Origin: Virgibacillus litoralis | GTDB lineage: Bacteria > Bacillota > Bacilli > Bacillales > Amphibacillaceae | Direction: 5' to 3' | Length of the DNA stretch: 64,000 bases | Assembly (NCBI RefSeq): GCF_017873675.1 | Contig: NZ_JAGGKK010000001.1 | Span: forward strand, 186,001-250,000 | Part shown: in pieces, positions 44,542 to 53,598 of the stretch | How positions within the stretch are numbered: position 1 is the first letter of the stretch | Layout of the letters: every line of letters starts with the position of its first letter | Notes under the pieces: generated by a model | Databases searched by the model: none | What the model was told of the DNA's origin: nothing | Seen by the model: the letters and a program-made list of their open reading frames with translations, nothing else | Position numbers and translations under genes: made by a program

Positions 44542-45708
44542 TTGCTAAATGAAATACATAAACAGCTTGATGCACTTTACCCGGAGATGGTTGAAATCCG
44601 TCGTTATCTGCATCAGTATCCGGAACTTTCTTTTCATGAAACAAAAACAGCACAATATATTGCAGACTTCTATGAAAAATTAGGAATCCCATACCAGACG
44701 AACGTTGGTGGAAATGGTGTGATTGCAACATTGAAAGGTGATAAGCCTGGCAAGACAGTTGCATTAAGAGCAGACTTTGACGCCCTGCCAATCCAGGATG
44801 AAAAAGATGTTCCATATAAGTCAAAAGTAGATGGCGTGATGCATGCGTGTGGACATGATGGACACACGGCAACATTACTCATGCTCGCAAAAACAATGAC
44901 GTCCTTTCAGGAGGATTTACCCGGAACAATCGTCTTCCTGCATCAGCATGCTGAAGAGTATGCACCAGGTGGGGCTAAACCAATTGTTGAATCTGGAGCA
45001 ATTGATCATGTTGATGCAGTATTTGGGACACATCTTTGGGCCACTACTCCATTCGGTGTGCTGCAAACGACCAAAGATGTATTTATGGCAGGGACAGACC
45101 GCTTCACAATAACGATCCATGGTCAAGGCGGTCATGGCGCATATCCACATGAAACCAAGGATGCTATTGTAATTGGTTCACAGCTGATAACACAGCTTCA
45201 GCAAATCGTAAGCAGACGATTAGATCCACTGGAAACGGCAGTGCTTACAATTGGTGTATTTGAAGCAGGTACGACTTTTAATGTAATTGCAGATAAAGCA
45301 AAGATTGTCGGTACGGTACGATTTTTAAATACAGCTGTTCAAGAGCAAGTCATCGAAGAAATGGAAAAAGTAATCAAAGGAGTATGTGTGTCGAGTGACG
45401 CTTCCTATTCATTCGATTATGTAAAGGGCTATCCGCCACTAGTTAACCATGCTGAGGAGGCTGAACTTGTCCTGAACGCCAGTGAAAAGATTAAGGAAAT
45501 TCATACTGCTGAGGAAGTGCTGCCTGTAATGGGTGGCGAAGACTTTGCGTATTATACAATGAAAAAGCCTGGTGCTTACTTTTTTACAGGGGCTCAAAAG
45601 GAAGGCAATGAATTCCCGCATCATCATCCAAAATTTGATATTGAAGAACGCGCTTTACCAGTAGCAGCCAAGACATTAATTCAAGCCTATTTTGATTATC
45701 AAGAGTAA
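44542..45708 (+). CDS. yhaA: M20 family amidohydrolase (N-acyl-amino-acid hydrolase type)
   Basis: A 388-residue zinc/manganese peptidase-like hydrolase with the metal ligands in HACGHDGHTATLL near residue 98, HQHAEEYAPGGAK near 135, a dimerisation domain with GQGGHGAYPHETKDA near 190-205 and the last His in EFPHHHPKFDIEE near 358. It removes acyl groups from amino acids or indole conjugates; the true substrate is unknown. A TTG start with GGGGAG 8 nt upstream is used. In B. subtilis yhaA is next to ecsABC, as here. Confidence 0.88.
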   Translation: MLNEIHKQLDALYPEMVEIRRYLHQYPELSFHETKTAQYIADFYEKLGIPYQTNVGGNGVIATLKGDKPGKTVALRADFDALPIQDEKDVPYKSKVDGVMHACGHDGHTATLLMLAKTMTSFQEDLPGTIVFLHQHAEEYAPGGAKPIVESGAIDHVDAVFGTHLWATTPFGVLQTTKDVFMAGTDRFTITIHGQGGHGAYPHETKDAIVIGSQLITQLQQIVSRRLDPLETAVLTIGVFEAGTTFNVIADKAKIVGTVRFLNTAVQEQVIEEMEKVIKGVCVSSDASYSFDYVKGYPPLVNHAEEAELVLNASEKIKEIHTAEEVLPVMGGEDFAYYTMKKPGAYFFTGAQKEGNEFPHHHPKFDIEERALPVAAKTLIQAYFDYQE

Positions 45709-45709
45709 T

Positions 45710-45744
45710 AATAAATACCCTTCAGCATTTGAAGGGTATTTATT
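45710..45744. terminator. Bidirectional terminator between yhaA and ecsB
   Basis: AATAAATACCCTTC and GAAGGGTATTTATT are inverted around AGCATTT. The right arm reaches the ecsB stop codon. Confidence 0.8.
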
Positions 45745-46954
45745 ATTCCATCTTCTTTTTCACATAACCGTTTATAAATAAATAATTAAATATTACCCCC
45801 ACAACCAGAACAGTCAGTACTCCAATAAACTCGCCCATCCCTAAAAATAAAAGAGCGAAAATCACAGTTTGAATAACTGTTAATTGAAAAAGCAATTTAA
45901 TCATTGATCTTTGACGAATCTCTAAGTCGACAGGGTATAAGTCTAGCCACATAACCGTTCGATGGTGATGATAAAGTGTCATCATTTGAAAACTGCTCAT
46001 GTACAAAAATAACAGGGCGAAAATTAACTTCATCCATATATTTGGTACATAGTAAATAAATAGTCCGCCAATAAAAATCAAACGAAAATACATACCCAGA
46101 TAATCACCGCTGCGGATGAAGGTAATTCGATACAAATAATCAAATGTATGTTTATTGGCAAAAGGCACCTTATTAAACAGTGATACGAGCCAGTGCCTGC
46201 TTTTAACTTGATTTCTCAAATGCGGAACATCCGTAAACATATTTGCTAGTCTGTAAAAAGAATGCATACGATTTCGATCTTTTTCAACTAATAAATCCCA
46301 CAAAATTCCTGCCTGTTTTCTTGATACATTCAAATCATACAGGAACACAAGTGTAAATAATAATGTCGTAATCCCTGCTAACAGCATTTCACCTTGAATG
46401 ATAAAATAAAATACCGCAATATTTAGTAAGGTTCGTACAAGCAAATCAACCTGACGAATTCCTGGTTCGCGTATTTTCAGCATCCACCAATTCGCCATTA
46501 GGTTCCAGCCTTTGAAAACTAGAACAACTAGCAACGTTAGTAAATAAATCTTGCCGGCACGATCAGGATATGTAGCAGAATATAACGGACCAAACATAGC
46601 TCCTAAGAGTAAGATTAAATATAGCTGAATAACGAAGCTGTACACAATTCCATTCCGAAAATAGGGCCCCATTTTATTTTCAGCTGTTATTAGGAAAACT
46701 AAATCTGGTTCTTTTAACAATGTTCTGACCGGACTATAACTAACCAGCAGCCCAAATACAACACCGATAATAATTGCTGTCGGAAAATTTTCCGGAAGTG
46801 CTGTTAACCACTGCTGATAATAATAGGCAAGGGCTGAGACAAAAAATAGCATTGCAAAAGCAATATGCCCATTGAAAATATAACGTAAATAGCGGCTTGT
46901 CTCCTTAATATGCGCAGCAAACCGTTTCTTAAAAAATTCATGTGCATTAAACAT
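45743..46954 (-). CDS. ecsB: ABC transporter permease EcsB
   Basis: A 403-residue membrane protein with about ten helices and no enzymatic motif, with an N-terminal AHEFFKKRFAAHIKETSRYL characteristic of EcsB. Together with EcsA it forms a transporter whose loss in B. subtilis impairs secretion, competence and intramembrane proteolysis by RasP. It overlaps the ecsA stop by 8 nt. The third gene ecsC is not present here; yhaA follows directly on the other side. Confidence 0.9.
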   Translation of the reverse strand: MFNAHEFFKKRFAAHIKETSRYLRYIFNGHIAFAMLFFVSALAYYYQQWLTALPENFPTAIIIGVVFGLLVSYSPVRTLLKEPDLVFLITAENKMGPYFRNGIVYSFVIQLYLILLLGAMFGPLYSATYPDRAGKIYLLTLLVVLVFKGWNLMANWWMLKIREPGIRQVDLLVRTLLNIAVFYFIIQGEMLLAGITTLLFTLVFLYDLNVSRKQAGILWDLLVEKDRNRMHSFYRLANMFTDVPHLRNQVKSRHWLVSLFNKVPFANKHTFDYLYRITFIRSGDYLGMYFRLIFIGGLFIYYVPNIWMKLIFALLFLYMSSFQMMTLYHHHRTVMWLDLYPVDLEIRQRSMIKLLFQLTVIQTVIFALLFLGMGEFIGVLTVLVVGVIFNYLFINGYVKKKME

Positions 46955-47690
46955 GGCTATCTTCCTTTGTTAATTGCACATATAAGTCATCAAGTGTTGA
47001 TTCAGGCATGTTGAATTTCTGCCGCAGTTCATCCAACGTGCCAATTGCCCGGATTTCGCCATCATGCAAAATTACAAACCGATCACAATAGCGCTCTGCG
47101 GTTGCAAGAATATGTGTTGACATCAGCACACCAGAACCATTGGCCTTCATTTTGTCCATTAGCTGTAAATAAGACTTAATCCCAAGCGGATCCAGCCCGA
47201 CAAACGGCTCATCAACAATATATAATGGCGGTTCAATCAGGAAAGCACACATAATCATGACTTTTTGACGCATCCCTTTTGAAAAATGAACAGGAAACCA
47301 TTTTAATTTTTTCTCCATTCGAAATTCTTTCAACAATGGAGGCAGTCTTTTTTCAAATACATCTTCAGGTATATTATAAGCCATTGCAGTCAACTGAAGA
47401 TGTTCATATAATGTTAACTCATCATATAAAATCGGCATTTCAGGTATATAGGCCATTTGATTTCGATAAGTCGTCCTGTTTTCCTGAAAAGTTTTGCCAT
47501 TCACAGCAACCTTGCCCTTTTTTGCATGCATTAATCCAATAACATGTTTAATTGTGGTACTCTTTCCGGCACCATTTAAGCCAATAAGTCCTACAATTTC
47601 GCCTGGAAAGACATTAAATGAAATGCCTTGCAGAACGTTTTTATGTGTATAACCACCATACAGATTATCAATATGTAACAAAGGTTCCAC
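46947..47690 (-). CDS. ecsA: ABC transporter ATP-binding protein EcsA
   Basis: A 247-residue ATPase: Walker A GLNGAGKST near residue 40, signature FSKGMRQKVMIM near 140, Walker B YIVDEPFVGLDPLG near 158 and the switch His in STHILATAERYCD. The divergent signature FSKGM(R/K)QK is typical of EcsA. A GTG start with AGGAGG before it is used. It pairs with EcsB downstream. The 475-bp region upstream, to hit, holds two orphan terminator hairpins. Confidence 0.93.
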   Translation of the reverse strand: MEPLLHIDNLYGGYTHKNVLQGISFNVFPGEIVGLIGLNGAGKSTTIKHVIGLMHAKKGKVAVNGKTFQENRTTYRNQMAYIPEMPILYDELTLYEHLQLTAMAYNIPEDVFEKRLPPLLKEFRMEKKLKWFPVHFSKGMRQKVMIMCAFLIEPPLYIVDEPFVGLDPLGIKSYLQLMDKMKANGSGVLMSTHILATAERYCDRFVILHDGEIRAIGTLDELRQKFNMPESTLDDLYVQLTKEDSHV

Positions 47691-47916
47691 GAGATTTCCT
47701 CCTAGTATTCACTTAGCTAAAATTTTACCATGTTTAACGGGCAAAGCCAAAACAAACTATTCACCAGTTTTCGACAGAAATTGTGTATAAAATTTCTTAA
47801 TCCGTTCACACTAACAAATGAAGTCATGAGGATCTAACACTATCATAAAATTTCGTATTGCACACAAATGAGGTGTTTGTGATCGATAATTCTGTGATCG
47901 ACAATCTAATGAAATA

Positions 47917-47971
47917 AACCCTTTTGCCAGGGCGTCTCAATAACTTGAGATGCTGACAAAAAGGTTTTTTG
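47917..47971 (+). terminator. Strong hairpin with T run, no gene upstream on this strand
   Basis: AACCCTTTTGCCAGGGCGTCTCAA pairs (with two bulges) to CTTGAGATGCTGACAAAAAGGTT, followed by TTTT. Nothing encoded on the plus strand lies between it and 47690. It may end an unannotated RNA. Confidence 0.6.
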
Positions 47972-48058
47972 TAATCACGTTAAGTAGCAGCATGCGATTT
48001 AACATTAATTACAAAGTCCCCAACGTTAGAGTGTATAGCATCCTCATACTTCTTAAAG

Positions 48059-48095
48059 CAGGCAGGTCCATTAGCGTGGGCCTGACCTGTTTATT
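48059..48095 (+). terminator. Second hairpin before hit
   Basis: CAGGCAGGTCC pairs with GGGCCTGACCTG and is followed by TTTATTTAATT. It lies 71 nt before the hit ATG and again has no gene upstream. Confidence 0.5.
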
Positions 48096-48165
48096 TAATT
48101 GTAAAAGCTTTACATTCTCCCCTATTCCTATATACAATAAAGTAAAATGATTAGGAGTGATTTGC

Positions 48166-48591
48166 ATGCCACATGAAGATTGCATTTTTTGTAAAATATT
48201 AAATGGGGAAATTCCATCAGCTAAAGTTTATGAAGATGACTATGTCTATGCATTCCTTGACATTAGCCAGGTAACAAAAGGGCATACGCTAGTTATACCG
48301 AAGACACACACAAAGAACATTTATGAAACACCACCAGAAGTTGCAAGTTCGCTATTTGCAAGAATTCCAACAATTGCAAACGCTATAAAAAAAACGTATC
48401 AGCCAATCGGGATGAATCTTTTGAATAACAATGAAAAGCCGGCAGATCAATCAGTGTTCCATTTACATATTCATATCATACCGCGCTATGGTGACAATGA
48501 CGGATTTTCATCAAAATGGGTAACACATGAAAAGGACTATACTTCAGAAGACCTCCAGCAAATTGCAAAAGAAATTGGTCAAGAAGTCTAA
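48166..48591 (+). CDS. hit: HIT family nucleotide-binding protein
   Basis: A 141-residue histidine-triad hydrolase/transferase. The zinc-site pair CIFC lies near residue 5, the nucleotide loop GHTLVIPKTHTKNIYE near 40 and the catalytic triad HLHIHIIPRY near 98. It acts on AMP-linked substrates (AMP-lysine or adenosine phosphoramidate type). The start at 48166 has TAGGAG at 8-9 nt; an in-frame GTG 9 nt upstream is not supported. It is divergent from ecsAB, as in B. subtilis. Confidence 0.93.
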   Translation: MPHEDCIFCKILNGEIPSAKVYEDDYVYAFLDISQVTKGHTLVIPKTHTKNIYETPPEVASSLFARIPTIANAIKKTYQPIGMNLLNNNEKPADQSVFHLHIHIIPRYGDNDGFSSKWVTHEKDYTSEDLQQIAKEIGQEV

Positions 48592-48674
48592 TCACATTCA
48601 GAATAAATCTGAAAATTAATACTTTTTATTTTGTCTGCTATTTGATATAATATTATTGTGTTAATTAATACTAT

Positions 48675-48735
48675 ATTACTCCTCTGGCACAGCTTGTCAG
48701 AGGATTTATGCAGTAAGAATTTTTTTACTTACCCA
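48675..48735. repeat. Dispersed repeat, copy 5 (eroded)
   Basis: CTCCTCTGGCACAGCTTGTCAGAGG, shown here only by its ends (CCTCTG and CAGAGG), is followed by ATTTATGCAGTAAGAATTTT and TTACTTAC, recalling GCACTTATGCAGTAAGAAAG after rocD. Confidence 0.4.
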
Positions 48736-48811
48736 ACTCTTTAAAAAACACGTTTCATAGTAACCTCAAAAAAGGAAAAGATATACAAGAGTTGAAAGGA
48801 GCGTATTCTCT

Positions 48812-49171
48812 ATGGCAAACGGAAAATCACTAATTCTCGGGATCATGGTCGGGGGAGCTGTCAGTGCCACCGCAACTTTACTGAGTACACCCTCATCAGG
48901 AAGAGACTTTCGCTATCGTGCAAAAGAACAAAGTATGGAATGGAAAAGTATGCTTGAAAATATTAAACTTGATGGACTACGCTTGAAAAAGCAAATTTCA
49001 GAGACTTCAAAAGAAGGTGCTGCCCTAATCAAAGAACTAACTCAGGAAATGAAAAGTTCTGTTGAGGAGTGGAAAGGTACGGTTGAACCCCATCGAGAAA
49101 GTATCCATGAATATTTGGAACAAATTGAATCAAGCTTAAAAGACTTAGAAACTAAACTAAAAAAAGAATGA
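48812..49171 (+). CDS. yhaH: YtxH domain protein YhaH
   Basis: A 119-residue protein: a short N-terminal hydrophobic segment with glycine (SLILGIMVGGAVSATATLLS), then SSGRDFRYRAKEQSMEW and a long charged coiled coil to the C-terminus. This is the YtxH layout; members are linked to general stress. Function is unknown. GAAAGGAG precedes the ATG. It follows hit, and in B. subtilis yhaH is also close to hit; trpP and serC, which lie between them there, are absent here. Confidence 0.85.
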   Translation: MANGKSLILGIMVGGAVSATATLLSTPSSGRDFRYRAKEQSMEWKSMLENIKLDGLRLKKQISETSKEGAALIKELTQEMKSSVEEWKGTVEPHRESIHEYLEQIESSLKDLETKLKKE

Positions 49172-49206
49172 AAAAACAGGCTATCAAAGTTGATAGCCTG
49201 TTTTTC
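49171..49206. terminator. Bidirectional terminator between yhaH and opuAC2
   Basis: AACAGGCTATCA and TGATAGCCTGTT are inverted around AAGT, with A and T runs on both sides. Confidence 0.85.
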
Positions 49207-50156
49207 TATTCTGCTGGTTCCAGATCTTCTATTGACTCTATATCCATATATGATGGTACAACTAGACCAATTTTTGCGCCTTCAAGATTTGCACCAAGAT
49301 CTTCAAACTGATCAGAATACTTATCATAAAAATCTTTATGTGTTACTGGCATCCAAGCAGCAAGTGATGCATCACCATCACCATTTGCAATTGATTCAAA
49401 TACAACTGCAACATCTACTGGTGTAACCGTGACATCATAACCTAATTTCTCCATTACAGCTTTCACCACAAACGCTGAAGAACGTTCGGAATCCCAAGGT
49501 GTTGATACAAGTTCAAACGACTCTCCATCAACCTCTTCTACACCCTTTGTCCATTCGCTAATCTTATCCTGATTATCTTCTACCCAGCGATTGGCTACTG
49601 TTTCAATGTCGTCACCAGTTTCTTGGGATTCATACATAATGCTCTCCATATCTTTTACATCCCACTTAAATTGGTCAACCAATTTATAAGCATTTGGCTT
49701 TTCCTCTTTCAAACCTTGTCTGACAATCGTTTTGATTACTTCTTCCTGCCCATAAATACCTTTGGGGTCATCCAAATACTTCATATCAGGGTATTTGGCA
49801 AATGTCCAATGGGGGTTCCAGCCAGTAATAATGATTGGCTCTTCGTCTTTAATTGCTTTATCCAGTTCTGACGCCATTGCCGCAGTGGAAGATAAGTTTA
49901 CTTCCCATCCACTCAACGAATCATATTCTTCAATGGCTTTCTCTGTTGTTACTGATATCCCTGCTCCCGGCTCGATACCGGTAATAGTATGCTCTACTGC
50001 TTCACCATAATTGGTTTCGCCCTCACTACCTGTATTCTCTTCATTATTGCCTGAATTGTCCTCATTGCCTCCGGATCCACAACCCGCCGCAATAAGTATT
50101 GCTAGTAGACCTAAAATAAAAGTGAATTTTGTCCATCTATGGTAGTTTTTGATCAC
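49206..50156 (-). CDS. Second glycine-betaine-binding lipoprotein, B. subtilis half order
   Basis: A 316-residue substrate-binding lipoprotein (lipobox IAAGC, Cys26) with a long Asn/Glu-rich linker. Lobe order is HTITGIEPGAGISVTTEKAI first (about 56-75) and LVSTPWDSERSSAFVVKAVM second (about 216-235), which is the order of B. subtilis OpuAC. The probable tryptophan cage for quaternary amines is complete: W113 (ITGWNPHW), W221 (STPWDSE), W268 and H273 (AAWMPVTH). It follows opuAC after a hairpin. It binds glycine betaine, proline betaine or a related solute; exact preference is unknown. Confidence 0.88.
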   Translation of the reverse strand: MIKNYHRWTKFTFILGLLAILIAAGCGSGGNEDNSGNNEENTGSEGETNYGEAVEHTITGIEPGAGISVTTEKAIEEYDSLSGWEVNLSSTAAMASELDKAIKDEEPIIITGWNPHWTFAKYPDMKYLDDPKGIYGQEEVIKTIVRQGLKEEKPNAYKLVDQFKWDVKDMESIMYESQETGDDIETVANRWVEDNQDKISEWTKGVEEVDGESFELVSTPWDSERSSAFVVKAVMEKLGYDVTVTPVDVAVVFESIANGDGDASLAAWMPVTHKDFYDKYSDQFEDLGANLEGAKIGLVVPSYMDIESIEDLEPAE

Positions 50157-50182
50157 TTGATAACACTCTCCTTGGTTATATT

Positions 50183-50212
50183 AAAGGCTGATACATTTTA
50201 GTATCAGCCTTT
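50183..50212 (-). terminator. Hairpin between the two binding-protein genes
   Basis: AAAGGCTGATAC and GTATCAGCCTTT are inverted around ATTTTA. The T tract is weak, so it is likely an attenuating or 3'-end-protecting structure setting the level of the last gene. Confidence 0.55.
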
Positions 50213-50221
50213 ACATTTGTT

Positions 50222-51130
50222 TTATTCTACTTCTGAAGTCCATTCATCTACTTTATCTTGATTTTCTTCAACCCATGTTGCGGCTGCTTCTTCAACAGGG
50301 GTACCATTCTGAACTGACAGCATTACACTTTCAATATCAGCAGAATCCCACTTAAAGGCATCTAGTACTTTATATGCGTTTGGTAGATCTTCTTTAAGTC
50401 CTTTACGAGCCATTGTTTCGATTGTTTCAGCATCACCATATACACCTTCTGGATCTTCTAAATATTTTAAGTCATATTTTTGGAATTTCCAGTGTGGAGA
50501 CCAGCCAGTAACAATAATTTCTTCTTCATTATCGATTGCTTCACCTAGAGCGGTTGCCATTGCACCACTTGAGGATGTCTGAACTTCCCATCCATCTAGA
50601 TTTTCATATGTCTCTACAGCGTCTTCTGTTGCAGCTACAACACCAGCTCCAGGCTCAATACCTGTGATTGTTTGGTCAGCTTGTGCGTCAAGATCTGCAA
50701 GTGAGTTAACATCCATGTATTCTGGTACAACTGCACCAATTTTCGCGCCTTCTAGGTTAACACCTAGCTCTTCAAGTTGGTCTGAATACTCTTCATACTG
50801 TGTAGCATGTGTTCCTGGCAACCATGCAGCAACCATAGCGTCTGCTTCTCCATTTGCAACAGCTTCCCACATTACTGAGTTATCAAGTGGTGTTAATTCA
50901 ACATCATAACCAAGGTCTTCTAACACTTTTCCTACAACATTTGTAGATGCAACTTCAGTGTCCCATTCTACATAAGCTAATTCAATTTCTTTACCTTCAC
51001 CGACTTTAGCTGAACCATCATCGGATCCTCCGTCGTCTGTTGTTTCTCCATCAGAGCCACAACCTGCAGCTACTAATGATAATGAAAGTCCGGCAGCAAT
51101 GCCTAGACGTTTCCAGTTAAATTTTAACAT
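50222..51130 (-). CDS. opuAC: Glycine-betaine-binding lipoprotein with exchanged halves
   Basis: A 302-residue lipoprotein (lipobox VAAGC, Cys24) with an acidic linker. Here the lobe with IELAYVEWDTEVASTNVVGK comes first (about 49-70) and the lobe with TITGIEPGAGVVAATEDAVE second (about 154-175): the reverse of its neighbour. The same binding residues are kept: W56 (YVEWDTE), W103 and H108 (AAWLPGTH), W210 (VTGWSPHW). The C-terminal part aligns end to end with the middle of the other protein. It is the proximal binding protein of the opuA operon, directly after opuAB. GGGGAG precedes the ATG. Confidence 0.92.
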   Translation of the reverse strand: MLKFNWKRLGIAAGLSLSLVAAGCGSDGETTDDGGSDDGSAKVGEGKEIELAYVEWDTEVASTNVVGKVLEDLGYDVELTPLDNSVMWEAVANGEADAMVAAWLPGTHATQYEEYSDQLEELGVNLEGAKIGAVVPEYMDVNSLADLDAQADQTITGIEPGAGVVAATEDAVETYENLDGWEVQTSSSGAMATALGEAIDNEEEIIVTGWSPHWKFQKYDLKYLEDPEGVYGDAETIETMARKGLKEDLPNAYKVLDAFKWDSADIESVMLSVQNGTPVEEAAATWVEENQDKVDEWTSEVE

Positions 51131-51197
51131 AACTATAAAACTCCCCTTTTTCTATTATTTATATATATGGAAACTCTTCGTAAGAAAAGGTACCAAC

Positions 51198-52052
51198 TTA
51201 ATCACTCTTCGAATTCACTGTTTGTGTGAATCGATCAATAATAATTGCAAGTATTACTATACCAATACCTGCTACAAATCCTGTTCCAACTTGTGCACGT
51301 TGCAGTGCCGATAGAACTTCTCTTCCAAGTCCAGGTGCACCAATCATAGATGCAATTACTACCATTGATAAAGCTAACATAACTGTCTGGTTAATACCAG
51401 CCATAATGGTTGCCTTTGCCATTGGTAATTCTACTTTAAATAACTTCTGTGCCCCGGTACTACCGAATGCATCAGACGCCTCCACCAATTCTTTGGAAAC
51501 CTGACGAATACCTAAATTCGTGAAACGTACTGTCGGTGGTGTTGCAAATATTAATGATGCAAATATACCTGGCACCATTCCTATACCGAAAAACGCAACT
51601 GCTGGTATCAAGTAAACAAATGCTGGCATTGTTTGCATGAAGTCGAGTATTGGTGTAATAATCGCTTCCGCAGCTTTACTCTTAGACATTAAGATGCCAA
51701 AAGGAACACCAATAATTACTGATAAAATACTTGATATTAAAACCAATGTAAATGTATTCATCAGATGCTCCCAGAATCCCTGATTATAAATCAGCCATAA
51801 CCCTACAACACTGAATGCTGCCAAACCGAGTTTTTTACCTGATATAAAGAATGCAATTATGGCGACAACTAAAATAATAATTACAGGCGGAATAAGGATT
51901 AAAGTATCTGCAGACCACTCCATAAATTCGCCAAAATGCTCTTTAATTGGATCAAACAGAAATGCAAATGTATCTGTAATCAGATCAGTAAACTTTTCTG
52001 TTGCTTCTGCTATTTTTATCTTCGGTACAAATTCTAATATGTTATTAAGCAT
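51198..52052 (-). CDS. opuAB: Glycine betaine ABC transporter permease OpuAB
   Basis: A 284-residue permease with about seven helices. The binding-protein-dependent transport signature is in the EAA loop: ELVEASDAFGSTGAQKLFKV near 200, preceded by FIYLIPAVAFFGIGMVPG-like sequence (AFVYLIPAVAFFGIGMVPGI) near 145. It forms the channel with OpuAA as ATPase. The start overlaps the opuAA stop by 8 nt, so translation is probably coupled. Confidence 0.93.
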   Translation of the reverse strand: MLNNILEFVPKIKIAEATEKFTDLITDTFAFLFDPIKEHFGEFMEWSADTLILIPPVIIILVVAIIAFFISGKKLGLAAFSVVGLWLIYNQGFWEHLMNTFTLVLISSILSVIIGVPFGILMSKSKAAEAIITPILDFMQTMPAFVYLIPAVAFFGIGMVPGIFASLIFATPPTVRFTNLGIRQVSKELVEASDAFGSTGAQKLFKVELPMAKATIMAGINQTVMLALSMVVIASMIGAPGLGREVLSALQRAQVGTGFVAGIGIVILAIIIDRFTQTVNSKSD

Positions 52053-53244
52053 CTCCTATATTCACCTCGCCATCTCCAGCAAGTGCAGCTATAACAGCTC
52101 CACGGACAACAATTCCAACAAGTTTATCGTTTTCAACGACTGCAACAGGAACTGGTGAATCATGAATAACATTAAATATCTCATTCATTGAAGTTTCTTT
52201 ATCCACTTTTTCAATATCAGTGCGTAATATCTCTTTAATATCACGAACTTCACTCTTTCTTGCTTCAGACGCATCATCAGCTGTTACATAACCTTTAAGA
52301 TTACGTTTGCCATCAACCACTAAGATACTTGAGAGGCCTTCTTCACGCATACGTTCTAATGCTACACGCGGACCATGCTTTTCTATGTTTATGGTTTCTG
52401 GACGTTTCATAATATGTTGTGCCGTCAATACTTTAGAACGATCAACATCTTCAACAAACTTTTCTACATAGTCATTTGCTGGATTAACCAGAATTTCTTC
52501 TGGCGTTCCAATTTGAACAATGGAACCATCTTTCATTAATGCAATACGGTCACCTAATCTTAATGCTTCATCTAAGTCATGTGTGATAAATAAAATTGTT
52601 TTCTTCATACTTTCCTGCAGATCAATAAGTTCATCCTGCATTTCTTTACGAATAAGTGGATCTAAAGCTGAAAAAGCTTCATCCATTAGCAGAACTTCAG
52701 GATCGTTAGCAAGTGCACGCGCCAAACCGACACGCTGTTGCATACCACCGGATAACTGACCTGGAGTCTGATGGATATACCCACCTAGTCCGACCATTTC
52801 TAATGCATCCTGTGCCTTTTTCTTTCTTTCCTCTGTAGGAACATTTTGAATTTCCAACCCAAATTCTGCATTCTCCAAAATTGTTTTATGAGGAAACAAT
52901 GCAAAACGTTGGAAAACCATACTTAACTTTTCTCTTCGAATTTTGCGAAGTGACTTCATATCCATTGTTGCCAAATCATCACCATCGATTAGAACACTAC
53001 CTTCAGTAGGCTCAATTAATCGGTTAACTAATCTAACTAAGGTTGACTTTCCACTACCAGATAAACCCATAATAACAAATATTTCGCCCTCTTCTACAGA
53101 AAACGTAGCGCGATTAACCCCAACTGTATTACCGGTTTTCTTTAAAATCTCGTCTTTAGACACCCCTTCATCCAAAAGCTTTAAAGCTTGTTTAGGGTTT
53201 CTTCCAAACACTTTTGATAAGCCTTTAACATCAATTACAGGCAC
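52045..53244 (-). CDS. opuAA: Glycine betaine ABC transporter ATPase OpuAA
   Basis: A 399-residue ATPase: Walker A MGLSGSGKST near 60, signature LSGGMQQRVGLARAL near 165, Walker B VLLMDEAFSALDP near 185. Two C-terminal CBS domains (from about 280, AQHIMKRPETINIE and SSILVVDGKRNLKGYVTADD) sense ionic strength or nucleotides and gate transport. An upstream GTG at 53253 lies within the ribosome site GAGAGGTG, so the GTG at 53244 (MPVIDVKGLSKVFG) is preferred. First gene of opuA. Confidence 0.94.
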   Translation of the reverse strand: MPVIDVKGLSKVFGRNPKQALKLLDEGVSKDEILKKTGNTVGVNRATFSVEEGEIFVIMGLSGSGKSTLVRLVNRLIEPTEGSVLIDGDDLATMDMKSLRKIRREKLSMVFQRFALFPHKTILENAEFGLEIQNVPTEERKKKAQDALEMVGLGGYIHQTPGQLSGGMQQRVGLARALANDPEVLLMDEAFSALDPLIRKEMQDELIDLQESMKKTILFITHDLDEALRLGDRIALMKDGSIVQIGTPEEILVNPANDYVEKFVEDVDRSKVLTAQHIMKRPETINIEKHGPRVALERMREEGLSSILVVDGKRNLKGYVTADDASEARKSEVRDIKEILRTDIEKVDKETSMNEIFNVIHDSPVPVAVVENDKLVGIVVRGAVIAALAGDGEVNIGDA

Positions 53245-53390
53245 AATATTCACCTCTCTCTTTCAAATGATACTTTTCCCACTGTGAACCAGGAAATTTG
53301 TATTACTACTTTTTTCTTAGGTTTTCCACACACATGTATTTTATGAAACTGATTTCTAAAATTTTTAGATCCGAACAGCATCACTCACTT

Positions 53391-53424
53391 GTAACACTAT
53401 ATATATATTACAGCTATATTTCAA
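53391..53424 (-). promoter_or_regulatory. SigmaA promoter of opuA with overlapping inverted repeat
   Basis: On the minus strand TTGAAA (53424-53419), 17 nt, TATAGT (53401-53396). The sequence GTAACACTATATATATATTAC (only ends quoted: GTAA and TTAC) at 53391-53411 is a palindrome-like AT-rich block over the -10. A leader of about 135-145 nt would precede opuAA. Confidence 0.6.
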
Positions 53425-53459
53425 ACATTAAGTACCATTAATTTTGTATATATTTTTCG

Positions 53460-53475
53460 TACAGTTTATTCTGTA
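53460..53475. promoter_or_regulatory. Inverted repeat, possible OpcR operator
   Basis: TACAG-TTTATT-CTGTA lies 36 bp upstream of the opuA -35, in the region shared with the divergent regulator gene. The rest of 53254-53598 is AT-rich and shows no gene. Confidence 0.35.
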
Positions 53476-53598
53476 TAAAGTTTTGCGTCCTCATTCTTAA
53501 AATTACTCCCATTTCCTCCTATTTACTATCCTATCACTAATTTTAAATAAAATTAACTTTAGTGTAACCTTTATGTAGCAGTGTGCAAGGAGGATTTT

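Noticed and set aside
53581-53598. Longer start of the opuA-side GbsR-type regulator
   Set aside because: The GTG lies upstream of the AAGGAGG site, which directs initiation at the ATG at 53599.
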